Origin: CAUJIW01 sp963205175
GTDB taxonomy: Bacteria > Pseudomonadota > Alphaproteobacteria > Sphingomonadales > Sphingomonadaceae
Assembly: GCA_041060555.1 (NCBI GenBank)
Contig: JBEUDS010000013.1
Direction: 5' to 3' (one strand)
Length of the DNA: 64,000 nt
Numbering within the stretch: the stretch's first letter is position 1; each line of letters opens with the position of its first letter. Shown here one piece after another: positions 46,029-54,777 of this stretch. A program made the position numbers and the translations under genes. Below the pieces are notes generated by a model, which saw only the letters and a program-made list of their open reading frames with translations, was not told where the DNA came from and did not search any database.

Positions 46029-47228
46029 TTACTCGGCCGTGCCGGCGACGTTAAGCGTCTCCCGTGACGCTTCCATGTCGGCGTCGTCGTAGAGCGACAG
46101 CATCGGCGCGTCGGCGACCACCACCGTTTCGTCGGCCCGGAAGCCGTTGAAGTCGGTGCGCATGGCCGCGCCATAGGCGCCGAGCATGCCGATCTCGATA
46201 TAGTCGCCGGCCTGGATGTCGGCGGGCAGCATGAACGGCCCCTGCATGAAGTCCATGTCGTCGCAGGTCGGGCCGTAGAAGCTGAAGCCCATCTCCTTGG
46301 CCCGCGAGGCCTCGGCGCGCAGCAGCGTCACCGGGAACCGCCAGTCGACGTGGGCGGCATCGAACAACGAGCCGTAGGCGCCGTCGTTGATGAACAGCAC
46401 GTCACCCCGCCGGCGCTCCACGCGCACGACGACGCTGGCATATTCCGCCGACAAGGCCCGGCCCGGCTCGCACCACAGTTCGGCCGAGTAGGAGATCGGC
46501 AGCGCCTCGAAGTGGGTCTTGATCACCTCGAAATACGCCTCCAGCGGCGGCGGCATCATGCCGGGGTAGGCCGACGGAAAACCGCCGCCCACGTCCACCA
46601 CGTCGACGGTGACGCCGGCCTGGACGATCGCCGCGCGGGCGATCGCCAGCGCGTCGGCATAGGCCTGCGGCGACATCGCCTGGCTGCCGACATGGAAGCA
46701 CACGCCCAGCGTGTCGGCGGCCTGACGGGTGGCCAGCAGCAGGTCCGGCGCGTCCTCGACGCCGGCGCCGAACTTCGAGGCCAGCGACAGCTTGGAATGG
46801 CCCGACGACACCCGCAGCCGCACGCACAGGGTCAGATCGGCGGCATTGTCGGTCGCCGCCATGATCTTCGCCAGCTCGTCATGGCTGTCGAGCGAGAAGG
46901 TGCGCACGCCATGCTGGAAGTAGGCTTCCGCGATGGCTTCCGGCGCCTTGACCGGATGCATGAAGCACAGCGTCGCTTGCGGGTGGATGCGGCGCACCAG
47001 ACGCACCTCGGCGATCGAGGCCACGTCGAAGTGCGTGACGCCGCTGTCCCCCAGGAGCTGGATCAGCTCTGGCGACGGATTGGCCTTCACGGCGTACAGA
47101 ACCTTGCCCGGAAACTTCTCGGTGAAGAAACGGGCGGCTCGTGCAGCGGCGTGCGGACGAATGCAGGTGACCGGCTGAGCCGGACGACGGGTTGACGCTA
47201 ACCCCAGCGCGCTATGGTCGTTGCGCAT
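46029..47228 (-). CDS. Ornithine/lysine decarboxylase, fold III PLP
   Basis: A 399-residue alanine-racemase-fold decarboxylase. YAVKANPSP contains Lys48, which binds PLP; CFHVGSQAMSP, DVGGGFPSAYPG, EPGRALSAEYAS and the C-terminal GPTCDDMDFMQG with the active-site Cys complete the signature of eukaryotic-type ornithine decarboxylases. It makes putrescine (or cadaverine). The start at 47228 has GGAGG before it. About 130 bases upstream of the deoxyhypusine-synthase-like gene on the same strand, so a polyamine operon. The 170-base leader is GC-rich with possible hairpins and may be regulatory (see findings). Confidence 0.92.
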   Translation of the reverse strand: MRNDHSALGLASTRRPAQPVTCIRPHAAARAARFFTEKFPGKVLYAVKANPSPELIQLLGDSGVTHFDVASIAEVRLVRRIHPQATLCFMHPVKAPEAIAEAYFQHGVRTFSLDSHDELAKIMAATDNAADLTLCVRLRVSSGHSKLSLASKFGAGVEDAPDLLLATRQAADTLGVCFHVGSQAMSPQAYADALAIARAAIVQAGVTVDVVDVGGGFPSAYPGMMPPPLEAYFEVIKTHFEALPISYSAELWCEPGRALSAEYASVVVRVERRRGDVLFINDGAYGSLFDAAHVDWRFPVTLLRAEASRAKEMGFSFYGPTCDDMDFMQGPFMLPADIQAGDYIEIGMLGAYGAAMRTDFNGFRADETVVVADAPMLSLYDDADMEASRETLNVAGTAE

Positions 47229-47402
47229 CTCATGGGACCTCCAACGGGTAGTTGACGATACGCTGCCTTGCGGTTGGAAGTCCCATGGGGCAGCAGAAGG
47301 CGCACATAGGGTCTGCGGACCCCCATGTAAAGATGCTTTTTGTGACATCGTCCGTGGTCCTGGGGGACGTGAAATGTCCTTTGTCTTTCAAGGGGTTGAT
47401 TT

Positions 47403-48407
47403 ATGAATGCAGGGTTAACGGCGGCTGCGCCGGCACAGGCGGTAGCACTGGCGGACGTCCATGATGCCGCGCGCCAGATTCGCGGCGTCGCCCTGCGCAC
47501 CCCGTTGCTGGAAAATCCGGTGCTCAATCAGCGGGTTGGCGGCCGGATTCTGCTCAAGGCGGAGGCGCTGCAGCGCACCGGCTCGTTCAAGTTCCGCGGC
47601 GCCTGCAACCGGCTGGGCCGGCTGAGCCCGGCCGAGCGCCGGGCCGGCGTCGTCGCCTTCTCCTCCGGCAACCACGCGCAGGGGGTGGCGGCGGCCGCCG
47701 CCCTGCTGGAGGTGCCGGCGACCATCGTCATGCCGGCCGACGCGCCGGCGCTGAAGGTGGCGCGCACCCGGGCGCTGGGCGCCGAGGTGGTGTTCTACGA
47801 CCGGGCGACGGAAAGCCGGGAGGCGATCGCCGGCCGGCTGGCGGCGGCGCAGGGCCGGGTGCTGGTGCCGTCGTTCGATGACCCGCACATCATCGCCGGC
47901 CAGGGCACCGCCGGGCTGGAGATCGCCGAGGACTGCGCGGCGCTCGGCGTGGTGCCGGATACCTTCGTGGTCTGCTGCGGCGGCGGCGGGCTGGCGGCCG
48001 GCTGCACGCTGGCGCTTACCGACGCCTTCCCCGGCATCGCCATCGTCACCGCCGAGCCCGAACAATATGACGATGTCGCCCGCTCGCTGGCCGCCGGCAC
48101 CCGGCTGGGCATCGACGGCTACCCGCCGACCCTGTGTGACGCGCTGCAGACGCCGATGGTCGGCGCGCTGACCTTCCCGATCCTGCACGCCGCCGGGGCG
48201 CGCGGCGTCGCGGTGACCGAGGCGGAGGTGGCGGCGGCGGTGGCCTTCGCTTTCACCGAACTGAAGCTGGTGGTCGAGCCGGGCGGGGCGGCGGCGCTGG
48301 CGGCGGTGCTCGCCGGTCGCGTCGCCGCCGCCGGGCGCACGCTGGTGCTGACGCTGTCGGGCGGCAATATCGACCCCGCCACGCTCGCCCGCTGCCTGGG
48401 GGAGTGA
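47403..48407 (+). CDS. Threonine/serine dehydratase, PLP-dependent
   Basis: A 334-residue fold II PLP enzyme that deaminates threonine to 2-oxobutanoate or serine to pyruvate. RTGSFKFRGACNRL carries the PLP lysine, SSGNHAQGVA binds the substrate, and CCGGGGLAAG is the phosphate-binding glycine loop. There is no C-terminal ACT domain, so it is the catabolic or serine racemase-like type. ATG 47403 has AAGGGG in front. Divergent from the ornithine decarboxylase gene over 174 bases, which must hold both promoters. Confidence 0.93.
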   Translation: MNAGLTAAAPAQAVALADVHDAARQIRGVALRTPLLENPVLNQRVGGRILLKAEALQRTGSFKFRGACNRLGRLSPAERRAGVVAFSSGNHAQGVAAAAALLEVPATIVMPADAPALKVARTRALGAEVVFYDRATESREAIAGRLAAAQGRVLVPSFDDPHIIAGQGTAGLEIAEDCAALGVVPDTFVVCCGGGGLAAGCTLALTDAFPGIAIVTAEPEQYDDVARSLAAGTRLGIDGYPPTLCDALQTPMVGALTFPILHAAGARGVAVTEAEVAAAVAFAFTELKLVVEPGGAAALAAVLAGRVAAAGRTLVLTLSGGNIDPATLARCLGE

Positions 48408-48550
48408 CGGGGGCAAGCGCGGTGGCTTTCGACACTCTGGCGTAGGCATCCTGCTGGCGGCGGCTTGGCAGGGCATGTCCGCCAGGCGTGTTGATGTGGC
48501 GCGTTATTTCGCGTATAAGGAGTTTTACTCGATATGATGTGAGGGGCATC

Positions 48551-49759
48551 ATGAGTCGCACGGCATTCGCGAGGGCGGCGTCGTTCGCCTTGGTCCTGAC
48601 GGCCTCCGTGCTCACCGTGCTGGCGCCCGCCGCCCACGCCAGCCCGATATACGGTGTCATCGACCTGACGCCTGATCGCGCCGAAGCGATCGCGGCGCTT
48701 AACGACCGTGATGATGTCTATCTGTCGTTGGGCGATGACGAGCAGAGCGGGCTTGATTATGCCGCCTGGATCCGGGAACGGAACGGAAATTCGCACGTCA
48801 TCGGCGAGACGTCGATCCTGTCCGATGGCGCGATCAACAACGCTGGCGAGATCATCACCAGCACATTGCTCGGCGTTGATGGCTCGGATCGTCGTATCCT
48901 GCGCGGCAAGGTCGGCCAGGGTCTGACGCTGTTGCCGGAGCCGGCGCTGGCACCCGACGAACTCTGGCGCAACTATCATCCGGTCGCCATCAACGACAGC
49001 GGTGTCATTATTGGCAGGGTCGCGATAGTCAAGCAGTTGCCCGATGGCGGCACGGCTGGTTTCACCACCGTCTTCCGCTGGGATGCGGCAGGCAATGTCT
49101 CGACCATTGATGGTCTGCCGCCGGGCCTGGAGACGGTCGTCGTCGACGGCACCGAGCACTTGCGGACCACCAGCGTCCTTGCCGTGGACCTCAATAATCG
49201 CGGCGACATCATCGGTCGGGTGGTGACGAGGGACAATGGTGTTGTCACCGCCACCACGCCGTTCTGGGCGCCGGCCGGCGGCACCGCCATCCTGCTGACG
49301 GACTGGCCGGCGGCGGGCGGCGCGATGCCTTACCACATCAACGAACAGGGCCAGATTTTCGGGGTCCGCACGGTCGCTGGCGAGCAGCGCCTGTTCCGCT
49401 GGGAGGCGCTGACCGGCTTCACCGATCTCGGCTTGAAATTCACCAATGGGGCGATTGTCGACATCAATGATTCCGGGGCCGCCATCGGCATGTTCGACGA
49501 CCGTGCCGCACTCTGGACCCCTGCGGCCGGGTTGCAGTACCTTGACGAGATCACCGCGCTGCCGACCGACTGGCTGATGCTCGGCCTGTTCGACCTCAAC
49601 AATGCCGGCAACATCGCGGCCACCGCACTCGACGAGGATCGCTTCATTCATGCGGTTCTGCTGCTGCGCCAGGCCGCGCCCGTGCCGGAGCCGGCGGCGC
49701 TGGCCCTGCTGGCCGGCGGACTGATCGGCGTCGTCCTGGTCCGTCGCCGCCGGGCCTGA
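48551..49759 (+). CDS. PEP-CTERM sorting-domain protein
   Basis: A 402-residue exported protein. Signal peptide to about AAHASP; the body holds repeated short blocks of the type AINDSGVIIGR, DLNNRGDIIGR, HINEQGQIFGV, DINDSGAAIGM and DLNNAGNIAA, spaced along the chain and resembling HAF-type beta-propeller repeats. The C-terminus is a textbook PEP-CTERM signal: VPEPAALALL, a hydrophobic stretch, and RRRRA. Such proteins are processed by an exosortase (EpsH) and usually go with exopolysaccharide production; no exosortase gene is in the window. GAGGGG precedes the ATG. Confidence 0.9.
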   Translation: MSRTAFARAASFALVLTASVLTVLAPAAHASPIYGVIDLTPDRAEAIAALNDRDDVYLSLGDDEQSGLDYAAWIRERNGNSHVIGETSILSDGAINNAGEIITSTLLGVDGSDRRILRGKVGQGLTLLPEPALAPDELWRNYHPVAINDSGVIIGRVAIVKQLPDGGTAGFTTVFRWDAAGNVSTIDGLPPGLETVVVDGTEHLRTTSVLAVDLNNRGDIIGRVVTRDNGVVTATTPFWAPAGGTAILLTDWPAAGGAMPYHINEQGQIFGVRTVAGEQRLFRWEALTGFTDLGLKFTNGAIVDINDSGAAIGMFDDRAALWTPAAGLQYLDEITALPTDWLMLGLFDLNNAGNIAATALDEDRFIHAVLLLRQAAPVPEPAALALLAGGLIGVVLVRRRRA

Positions 49760-49872
49760 TCCGACCCGTTGACCCCCGATCCGCCGGACGCTGACCCCTC
49801 GGGCGATTGCCTGCCTGCCGGTCCAGTCCTACTCTCCCGCATCGTCAGGAGACGGACGCGAGGGAACGGGCC

Positions 49873-50670
49873 ATGGCCGGCAGGCTGCGACTGAAGGACT
49901 TCGAGGACGGCAAGCCGCTGTCCGACACCGTCTATGAGCAGACGCTGAAGCAGCTGCAGCGCCAGCTCCAGATCATCCAGACCGCCTATATCGTCCAGAA
50001 GCGCCGCGCCATCGTGCTGTTCGAGGGCTGGGACGCCGCCGGCAAGGGCGGCACCATCAAGCGGCTGACCGAACCGCTCGACCCGCGCTTCTGCCGGGTG
50101 TGGCCGATCGCGGCGCCCGACGAGCATGAACTCGCCCGCCACTATCTCTACCGCTTCTGGCGGCGGCTGCCCGGCCGGGGCGAGCTGGCGGTGTTCGATC
50201 GCTCCTGGTACGGCCGGGTGCTTGTCGAGCGCGTCGAGGGCCTGTGTCCGCCCGAGGCGTGGGGCCGCGCCTACGGCGAGATCAACGAGTTCGAGCGGAT
50301 GCTGACCCAGGATGGCACCCGGCTGGTCAAGCTGTTCCTGCATGTCACGCCGGCGGTGCAGGCCGAGCGACTGCGCGAACGGCTGGAGGTGCCCTACAAG
50401 CGCTGGAAGACCGGTTTTGACGATTTTCGCAACCGTGACCGCCGCGCCGACTATCATGCCGCCATCGAGGACATGTTCGACCGGACATCGACCCGCCACG
50501 CACCGTGGACGGTGATCGCCGCCAACCACAAGAAGGCCGCGCGCATCCGGTGTATCGAGACGATCATTGCCACGCTGTCGCGCGACGTCGACCTCACCGA
50601 CCCGGTGCTCGATCCGGCGCTGAAGCGGCTGGCGGAAAAATCACTGGGGGTCCGGCTGAAGGCTGACTGA
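49873..50670 (+). CDS. ppk2: Polyphosphate kinase 2
   Basis: A 265-residue enzyme transferring phosphate between polyphosphate and nucleoside diphosphates. Walker A is GWDAAGKGGTIK (52-63), Walker B VFDRSWYGRVLVERVEG, and the lid/helix region includes RERLEVPYKRWK. APWTVIAANHKKAARI near the end is standard. The length fits single-domain PPK2. Start 49873, preceded by AGGGAA. It follows the PEP-CTERM gene without obvious functional tie. Confidence 0.95.
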   Translation: MAGRLRLKDFEDGKPLSDTVYEQTLKQLQRQLQIIQTAYIVQKRRAIVLFEGWDAAGKGGTIKRLTEPLDPRFCRVWPIAAPDEHELARHYLYRFWRRLPGRGELAVFDRSWYGRVLVERVEGLCPPEAWGRAYGEINEFERMLTQDGTRLVKLFLHVTPAVQAERLRERLEVPYKRWKTGFDDFRNRDRRADYHAAIEDMFDRTSTRHAPWTVIAANHKKAARIRCIETIIATLSRDVDLTDPVLDPALKRLAEKSLGVRLKAD

Positions 50671-50843
50671 GCCGGCTGGCGGCTCAAGGCCGACCGAACG
50701 GGCGCGGGGAGGTCGCCGGCGGGGCGATGAACGGTGCCTGGGCGCCGACAGCCGGACGAAGGCTCGCGCGACGGTGGCGCGTAACTGGTTGTGAGGTGGC
50801 AATGGCTTGCCATCGATTGCCTGAAGAAATTGGGAGAACAGCA

Positions 50844-51212
50844 ATGACCCGCACATGGATCGTCGCCACCGCGACCCTCGGCCTCGGCCTTGCCAGCATG
50901 ACCGCGCTCGCCGCCGACCAGACGCCCGCGCCGGGGATGGGGCCGGGGAAGGGTCGGGGCATGATGGAGGTCACCAAGGCGGATTTCGACGCCCGCACCG
51001 AACAGCAGTTCAAGAACCTCGACGCCAATGGCGATGGCACGGTCAGCCGCGCCGAGTTCAAGGCGGCGCAGGACAAGCGGTTCGCCGGCATGGACGCCAA
51101 CAAGGACGGCAAGCTCGATCGCGCCGATCGCATGGCCCGGCGGGACAAGTTGCGCGACAACATGCCGTGCCGCGATATGGACGGCCCGGACATGGACGCG
51201 CCGAAGAAATAA
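50844..51212 (+). CDS. Small exported EF-hand protein
   Basis: A 122-residue exported protein: signal peptide (VATATLGLGLASMTALAA), a Gly/Met/Pro-rich linker, then a pair of EF-hands (DANGDGTVSRAE and DANKDGKLDRAD), both with all ligand positions. The C-terminus is Asp/Met rich (CRDMDGPDMDAPKK). Probably periplasmic Ca2+ binding. GGGAG precedes the ATG. The next gene is also an EF-hand protein in the same direction, 217 bases on. Confidence 0.9.
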   Translation: MTRTWIVATATLGLGLASMTALAADQTPAPGMGPGKGRGMMEVTKADFDARTEQQFKNLDANGDGTVSRAEFKAAQDKRFAGMDANKDGKLDRADRMARRDKLRDNMPCRDMDGPDMDAPKK

Positions 51213-51429
51213 CGACGGGACGTTGACTCTCGCCAGACGCGGGGCCGGGTGGAAACACCCGGCCCTTTTCCGTTGGTGGCCCGTCGTTGCCATCCGTCGT
51301 CGTCATCCGCGCCGTTTGGCTGAATGTCTGCTGAACGACCTGCTCAGCGCCGGTTCAGCCAGCCACTGGCATGGTCGGATCATCGCCACCCCGAGATGGC
51401 GAGGACACTGGACCCAAGGAGACACGACG

Positions 51430-51870
51430 ATGGGCAGGACGATGATGATGGCCGTGGCGCTGGGCATGCTGGCGTCGGCTCTGCCGGGCGCCGCCGCGCA
51501 GGCTCATGGCTATGGCGTCCGCGACGGCGCGCTGCATGCCGTGTTCGACAGCCGCAACGATCGCGAGGCGTTTTTCCGCTGGGCTTATCGCAACTTCGAT
51601 GCCAACCGCGATGGCCGTCTTGGCGAGCGCGAGATGACGATGGCACGGCGCTCGGCGCTGACGCTGGCCGACCGTAACGGCAACGGCCGGGTGAGCGAGA
51701 AGGAATGGGACCGCTTCGTGCGTTCCTCCGCTTACCACCGCCACCCGGCCTATGCCTGGCATGATCGCCGCGATCATCGCGACCGCGACCGCCATGACCG
51801 CGACCGCCATGACCGCGGCCAACATGACCGCGACTGGCGCGACGATAATCGCTGGTGGCGCGATCGCTGA
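51430..51870 (+). CDS. Exported EF-hand protein with His/Asp/Arg-rich tail
   Basis: A 146-residue protein with signal peptide (MMMAVALGMLASALPGAAAQA), EF-hands DANRDGRLGERE and DRNGNGRVSEKE, and a striking C-terminal tail of about 40 residues built on HDRDRHDRDRHDRG-like repeats. Such a tail could bind divalent metals such as Zn2+ or Ni2+. The tail is encoded by short DNA repeats (CGCGACCGCCATGAC). AAGGAGA lies before the ATG. The last codons and stop are triplicated at 31-base spacing downstream. Confidence 0.88.
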   Translation: MGRTMMMAVALGMLASALPGAAAQAHGYGVRDGALHAVFDSRNDREAFFRWAYRNFDANRDGRLGEREMTMARRSALTLADRNGNGRVSEKEWDRFVRSSAYHRHPAYAWHDRRDHRDRDRHDRDRHDRGQHDRDWRDDNRWWRDR

Positions 51871-51945
51871 TCGCGCGGGGCGCTGGTGGCGCGATCGCTG
51901 ATCGCGCGGGGCGCTGGTGGCGCGATCGCTGATCGCGCGGTGGCG
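51850..51945 (+). repeat. 31-bp tandem repeat duplicating the EF-hand gene 3' end
   Basis: Three copies beginning at 51850, 51881 and 51912 with CGCTGGTGGCGCGATCGCTG. The first contains the TGA stop (51868-51870), which recurs at 51899 and 51930, one in each reading frame. The stop lies in the palindrome GCGCGATC-GCT-GATCGCGC. Confidence 0.93.
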
Positions 51946-51986
51946 TGAGCGTCCGGCGCCTGATCCGGGTACCGTCCGGGGCCGGG

Positions 51987-52547
51987 TCAGGCGTCGTAGG
52001 CGATCGCCAGCACCTCGATCTCGACCGGGCCGCGCGGCGTCGTCAGGGTCAGGGAGTCGCCGACGCGTGCCTTCATCAGGGCGCGGGCGATCGGCGACAC
52101 CCAGCTCACATACTGGCGATCGGCATCCGTGCCCATGTCCACCTCGTCGCGGCCGACGATTTTCACCGTGCGCTCGACGTCCTGCTCGTCGACATAGGTG
52201 ACGGTGGCACCGAACAGCACCCGCGACTTGTCGGTCTGGCGCTCGGGGTCGACGACGATCGCCGTCTCCAGTCGCTTGGCGAGGAAGCGCAGCCGCCGGT
52301 CGATCTCCCGCAGCCGCTTCTTGCCATAGAGATAGTCGCCGTTCTCCGAGCGGTCACCGTTGGAGGCCGCCCAGGTAACGGTTTCCACCATCTTCGGTCG
52401 TTCCACCGCCACCAGCTGCTGATGTTCCTCGCGCAGGCGGCGATAGCCCTCGGGCGTCATGTAGTTCCGGTCGCCGGGCAGCGGCGGCGGGGTGTCGTCG
52501 TCCTCGTCGTCCGCGTCCTGCGATTCCCGCACGAGTGCCTTGCTCAT
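51987..52547 (-). CDS. greB: Transcription elongation factor GreB
   Basis: A 186-residue cleavage factor rescuing backtracked RNA polymerase. The coiled coil carries NYMTPEGYRRLREEHQQL and the tip acidic residues in NGDRSENGDYLYGKKRLREIDRRL; the C-terminal FKBP-like domain includes VRFGATVTYVDE-like sequence and GDSLTLTTPRGPVEIEVLAI. GDYLYGKKRLREID distinguishes GreB from GreA. An acidic N-terminal extension (DADDEDDDTP) is slightly unusual. Confidence 0.94.
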   Translation of the reverse strand: MSKALVRESQDADDEDDDTPPPLPGDRNYMTPEGYRRLREEHQQLVAVERPKMVETVTWAASNGDRSENGDYLYGKKRLREIDRRLRFLAKRLETAIVVDPERQTDKSRVLFGATVTYVDEQDVERTVKIVGRDEVDMGTDADRQYVSWVSPIARALMKARVGDSLTLTTPRGPVEIEVLAIAYDA

Positions 52548-52627
52548 GGTGCCTCAACGTCTGTTCCTGTGGCGCGCTGCCGTCATGGCAACGCCGGCCA
52601 GCTCGGCCATCAACCGTCGCCAGTCTG

Positions 52628-54661
52628 TCAGCTGTCGCCCGTCAGCCCGAGCAGGCGCGACAGCGCCTTCAGCCGCGGTTGTCCCGCCGGCTTGTCGCCG
52701 GTTCCGCCATCCGGCGCGATGCTCTGGTAGATCACCGCGTTCTCCAGCACCCGCTGGACATAGTTGCGGGTCTCGCTGAACGGGATCTGCTCGATCCAGC
52801 TCACCGTGTCGACGGTGGGGTCACGCGGGTCGCCGAAGCGTTCCAGCCAGCGGACGACCCGGCCCGGTCCGGCGTTGTAGGCGGCCACCGCCAGCACGTG
52901 GTTCCCCCGGAAGCGATCGAGCATCTGCTGGAAGTAGGTGGCGCCCAGCGTCATGTTGTAGGCGGGGTCGGTGGTCAGCCGCGCCGGTTCGTAAGGCAGA
53001 CCGACTTTCTTCGCCACCAGCTGCGCCGTGCCCGGCATCAGCTGCATCAGGCCGCGCGCGCCCGCCGGGCTCACCGCCTGGATGTTGAACAGGCTCTCCT
53101 GGCGCGAAATGGCATGCACCATGGTCCACATGCCTTCCAGCTCGCGCGCCAGCGGAATCCGCGGATAGGAGGCGTAGGCGAGGTTGATGCCCTTGCCGCG
53201 CGCCAGCTTGGCGGTGACGACGCCCAGATCCGGCCGGTTGAGCGCCTGCGCCAGGTCGGCGGCGAGGCGCTTCTCCGCCGGCGTCTGCGCCGCGCTGGCC
53301 AGCTCGCGGATGAACACGGATTCGGTGGGGCTCTCCCCCAGCTCGTTGAGCAGCCGGGTCGCCTGCACCAGGTCGCTGGCGGCGAACGCCACCGCCTGGT
53401 TCGCCAGCAGTGGCGGCGGTGTGAGTTCGGGCGAGGGCAGGGCGATACTCAGCTTTTCGGCGGCGAGCTGGCCGTAGAAGGCATCGGCGAACTGCGCCGC
53501 GCGATCATACCAGGCGCGTGCCAGCGGACCGTCGTTGACCGCTTCCGCCGCCCGCCCGGCCCAGAAGGCGGCCTTGCTCAGCGTGATCGGCGTCCGTGCA
53601 ATGGCGAACATGCGCTCGAAATGCCGGATGGCGTCGCGCGGCCGGCGGATGTCATGCAGCGCCAGCCAGCCGGCCTGCCATTCCAGGTCGGCGACGGCAA
53701 TTCGTTCGGCGTCGGGCGCATCGGCGCCGGATGCGGCGAGGCCATGCTGGCTGACCAGCCGGTAGGCCAGTACCGGGTTGCGGGCGCCGGTTGCCCAGCG
53801 CGCCAGGCGCAGGCGCTCCTCGGCCCAGGTGGCCGGGCGGGCGATGTCCCCCGGGCTGGCGGGAGCGCCCGCGAGAATCTGCGCGGCACGGGCCGGGTCA
53901 TTGCCCTTGTTGCGGTACCAGAGGGCACGATCCAGCAGCAGGCCGGCATTTGCCTGCAGGCTGGCCGGCACGCGATCGGCCATGGCCGGCGCGTCGGCTG
54001 CCTGGGCGCGCAAGGCGATGCGGGCCTGCGCCCAGGCCTGACGGTCGGCGTCGAGGAACGGCAGCATCCGCCGGGCGGCGCTGGTCATGCCCTGCCACAG
54101 CTGCTGGTCGACCCGGGCCAGATGATCGTCGGGCGTCAACCGGGCCCGGAACAGGCTGAGCAGTCTTTGCTCGTCCTCCGGCCCCAGGCTGCCGCTGGTC
54201 CAGGCTTCCCGAGCCAGGGTGCCGGCCCGCTCCCACAGGCCGGTCGCCGCCAGCGCCTCGGCGTGGCGCAGCCTGCCGGCGGCGGTGATCGCCGGGTGGC
54301 GCTCGAAATAGGCCAGCCGTTCGGTGTGCGGCACGGCGGGCGTCATCGACTGTTCCAGCCGGCCGCGCATCTGGCGTTCCTGCGGCCAGCCGCGATTGGT
54401 CATCAGGAAGCCGTACAGGTCCGCATAGGGCGCCTTGGCCTCCAGGCAGCGCAGCCGGTCCCATGCGGCCAGCTTCGTGGCGATGGCGGCGCGGGCGGCG
54501 TCACTGGTGCGGCCGGCGCGGCCATAGGCGTCCAGCCGTGCCTGACAGGCCGCCGACAGGGGTGCCGGGGCACCGGCCGTGGTGCCGGCATGCACCGGCG
54601 CGGCCGCGAGGGCGCCCAGCAGGGCCGCCAGCGGCACCGTCATCCAAATCTTCGAGCGCAT
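52628..54661 (-). CDS. Soluble lytic transglycosylase (Slt70-like)
   Basis: A 677-residue periplasmic muramidase that cuts peptidoglycan with 1,6-anhydro formation. A signal peptide (VPLAALLGALAAAPVHAG) precedes a long superhelical U-shaped domain and a C-terminal SLT domain: ISRQESLFN with the catalytic Glu, VSPAGARGLMQLMPGTA, and AAYNAGPGRVVRWL. Length is normal for Slt70. The exact start (54661 or 54679) is unsure. It is divergent from dapA. Confidence 0.93.
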   Translation of the reverse strand: MRSKIWMTVPLAALLGALAAAPVHAGTTAGAPAPLSAACQARLDAYGRAGRTSDAARAAIATKLAAWDRLRCLEAKAPYADLYGFLMTNRGWPQERQMRGRLEQSMTPAVPHTERLAYFERHPAITAAGRLRHAEALAATGLWERAGTLAREAWTSGSLGPEDEQRLLSLFRARLTPDDHLARVDQQLWQGMTSAARRMLPFLDADRQAWAQARIALRAQAADAPAMADRVPASLQANAGLLLDRALWYRNKGNDPARAAQILAGAPASPGDIARPATWAEERLRLARWATGARNPVLAYRLVSQHGLAASGADAPDAERIAVADLEWQAGWLALHDIRRPRDAIRHFERMFAIARTPITLSKAAFWAGRAAEAVNDGPLARAWYDRAAQFADAFYGQLAAEKLSIALPSPELTPPPLLANQAVAFAASDLVQATRLLNELGESPTESVFIRELASAAQTPAEKRLAADLAQALNRPDLGVVTAKLARGKGINLAYASYPRIPLARELEGMWTMVHAISRQESLFNIQAVSPAGARGLMQLMPGTAQLVAKKVGLPYEPARLTTDPAYNMTLGATYFQQMLDRFRGNHVLAVAAYNAGPGRVVRWLERFGDPRDPTVDTVSWIEQIPFSETRNYVQRVLENAVIYQSIAPDGGTGDKPAGQPRLKALSRLLGLTGDS

Positions 54662-54777
54662 GGGCCTGCCTGCCGCCATCGAACTTGCCTGCCTCCGTTG
54701 AACGTGCTTAGGGTCTCCGCCAATCGCGGCGGTCAGCTCCTGATTGCCATGAACTGCTTGAGATGAGGTATAGTCCC

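Noticed and set aside
50640..50700. Another 3'-end duplication after ppk2
   Set aside because: Only a loose similarity (CGGCTGAAGGCTGAC against CGGCTGGCGGCTCAAGG); too imperfect to count.
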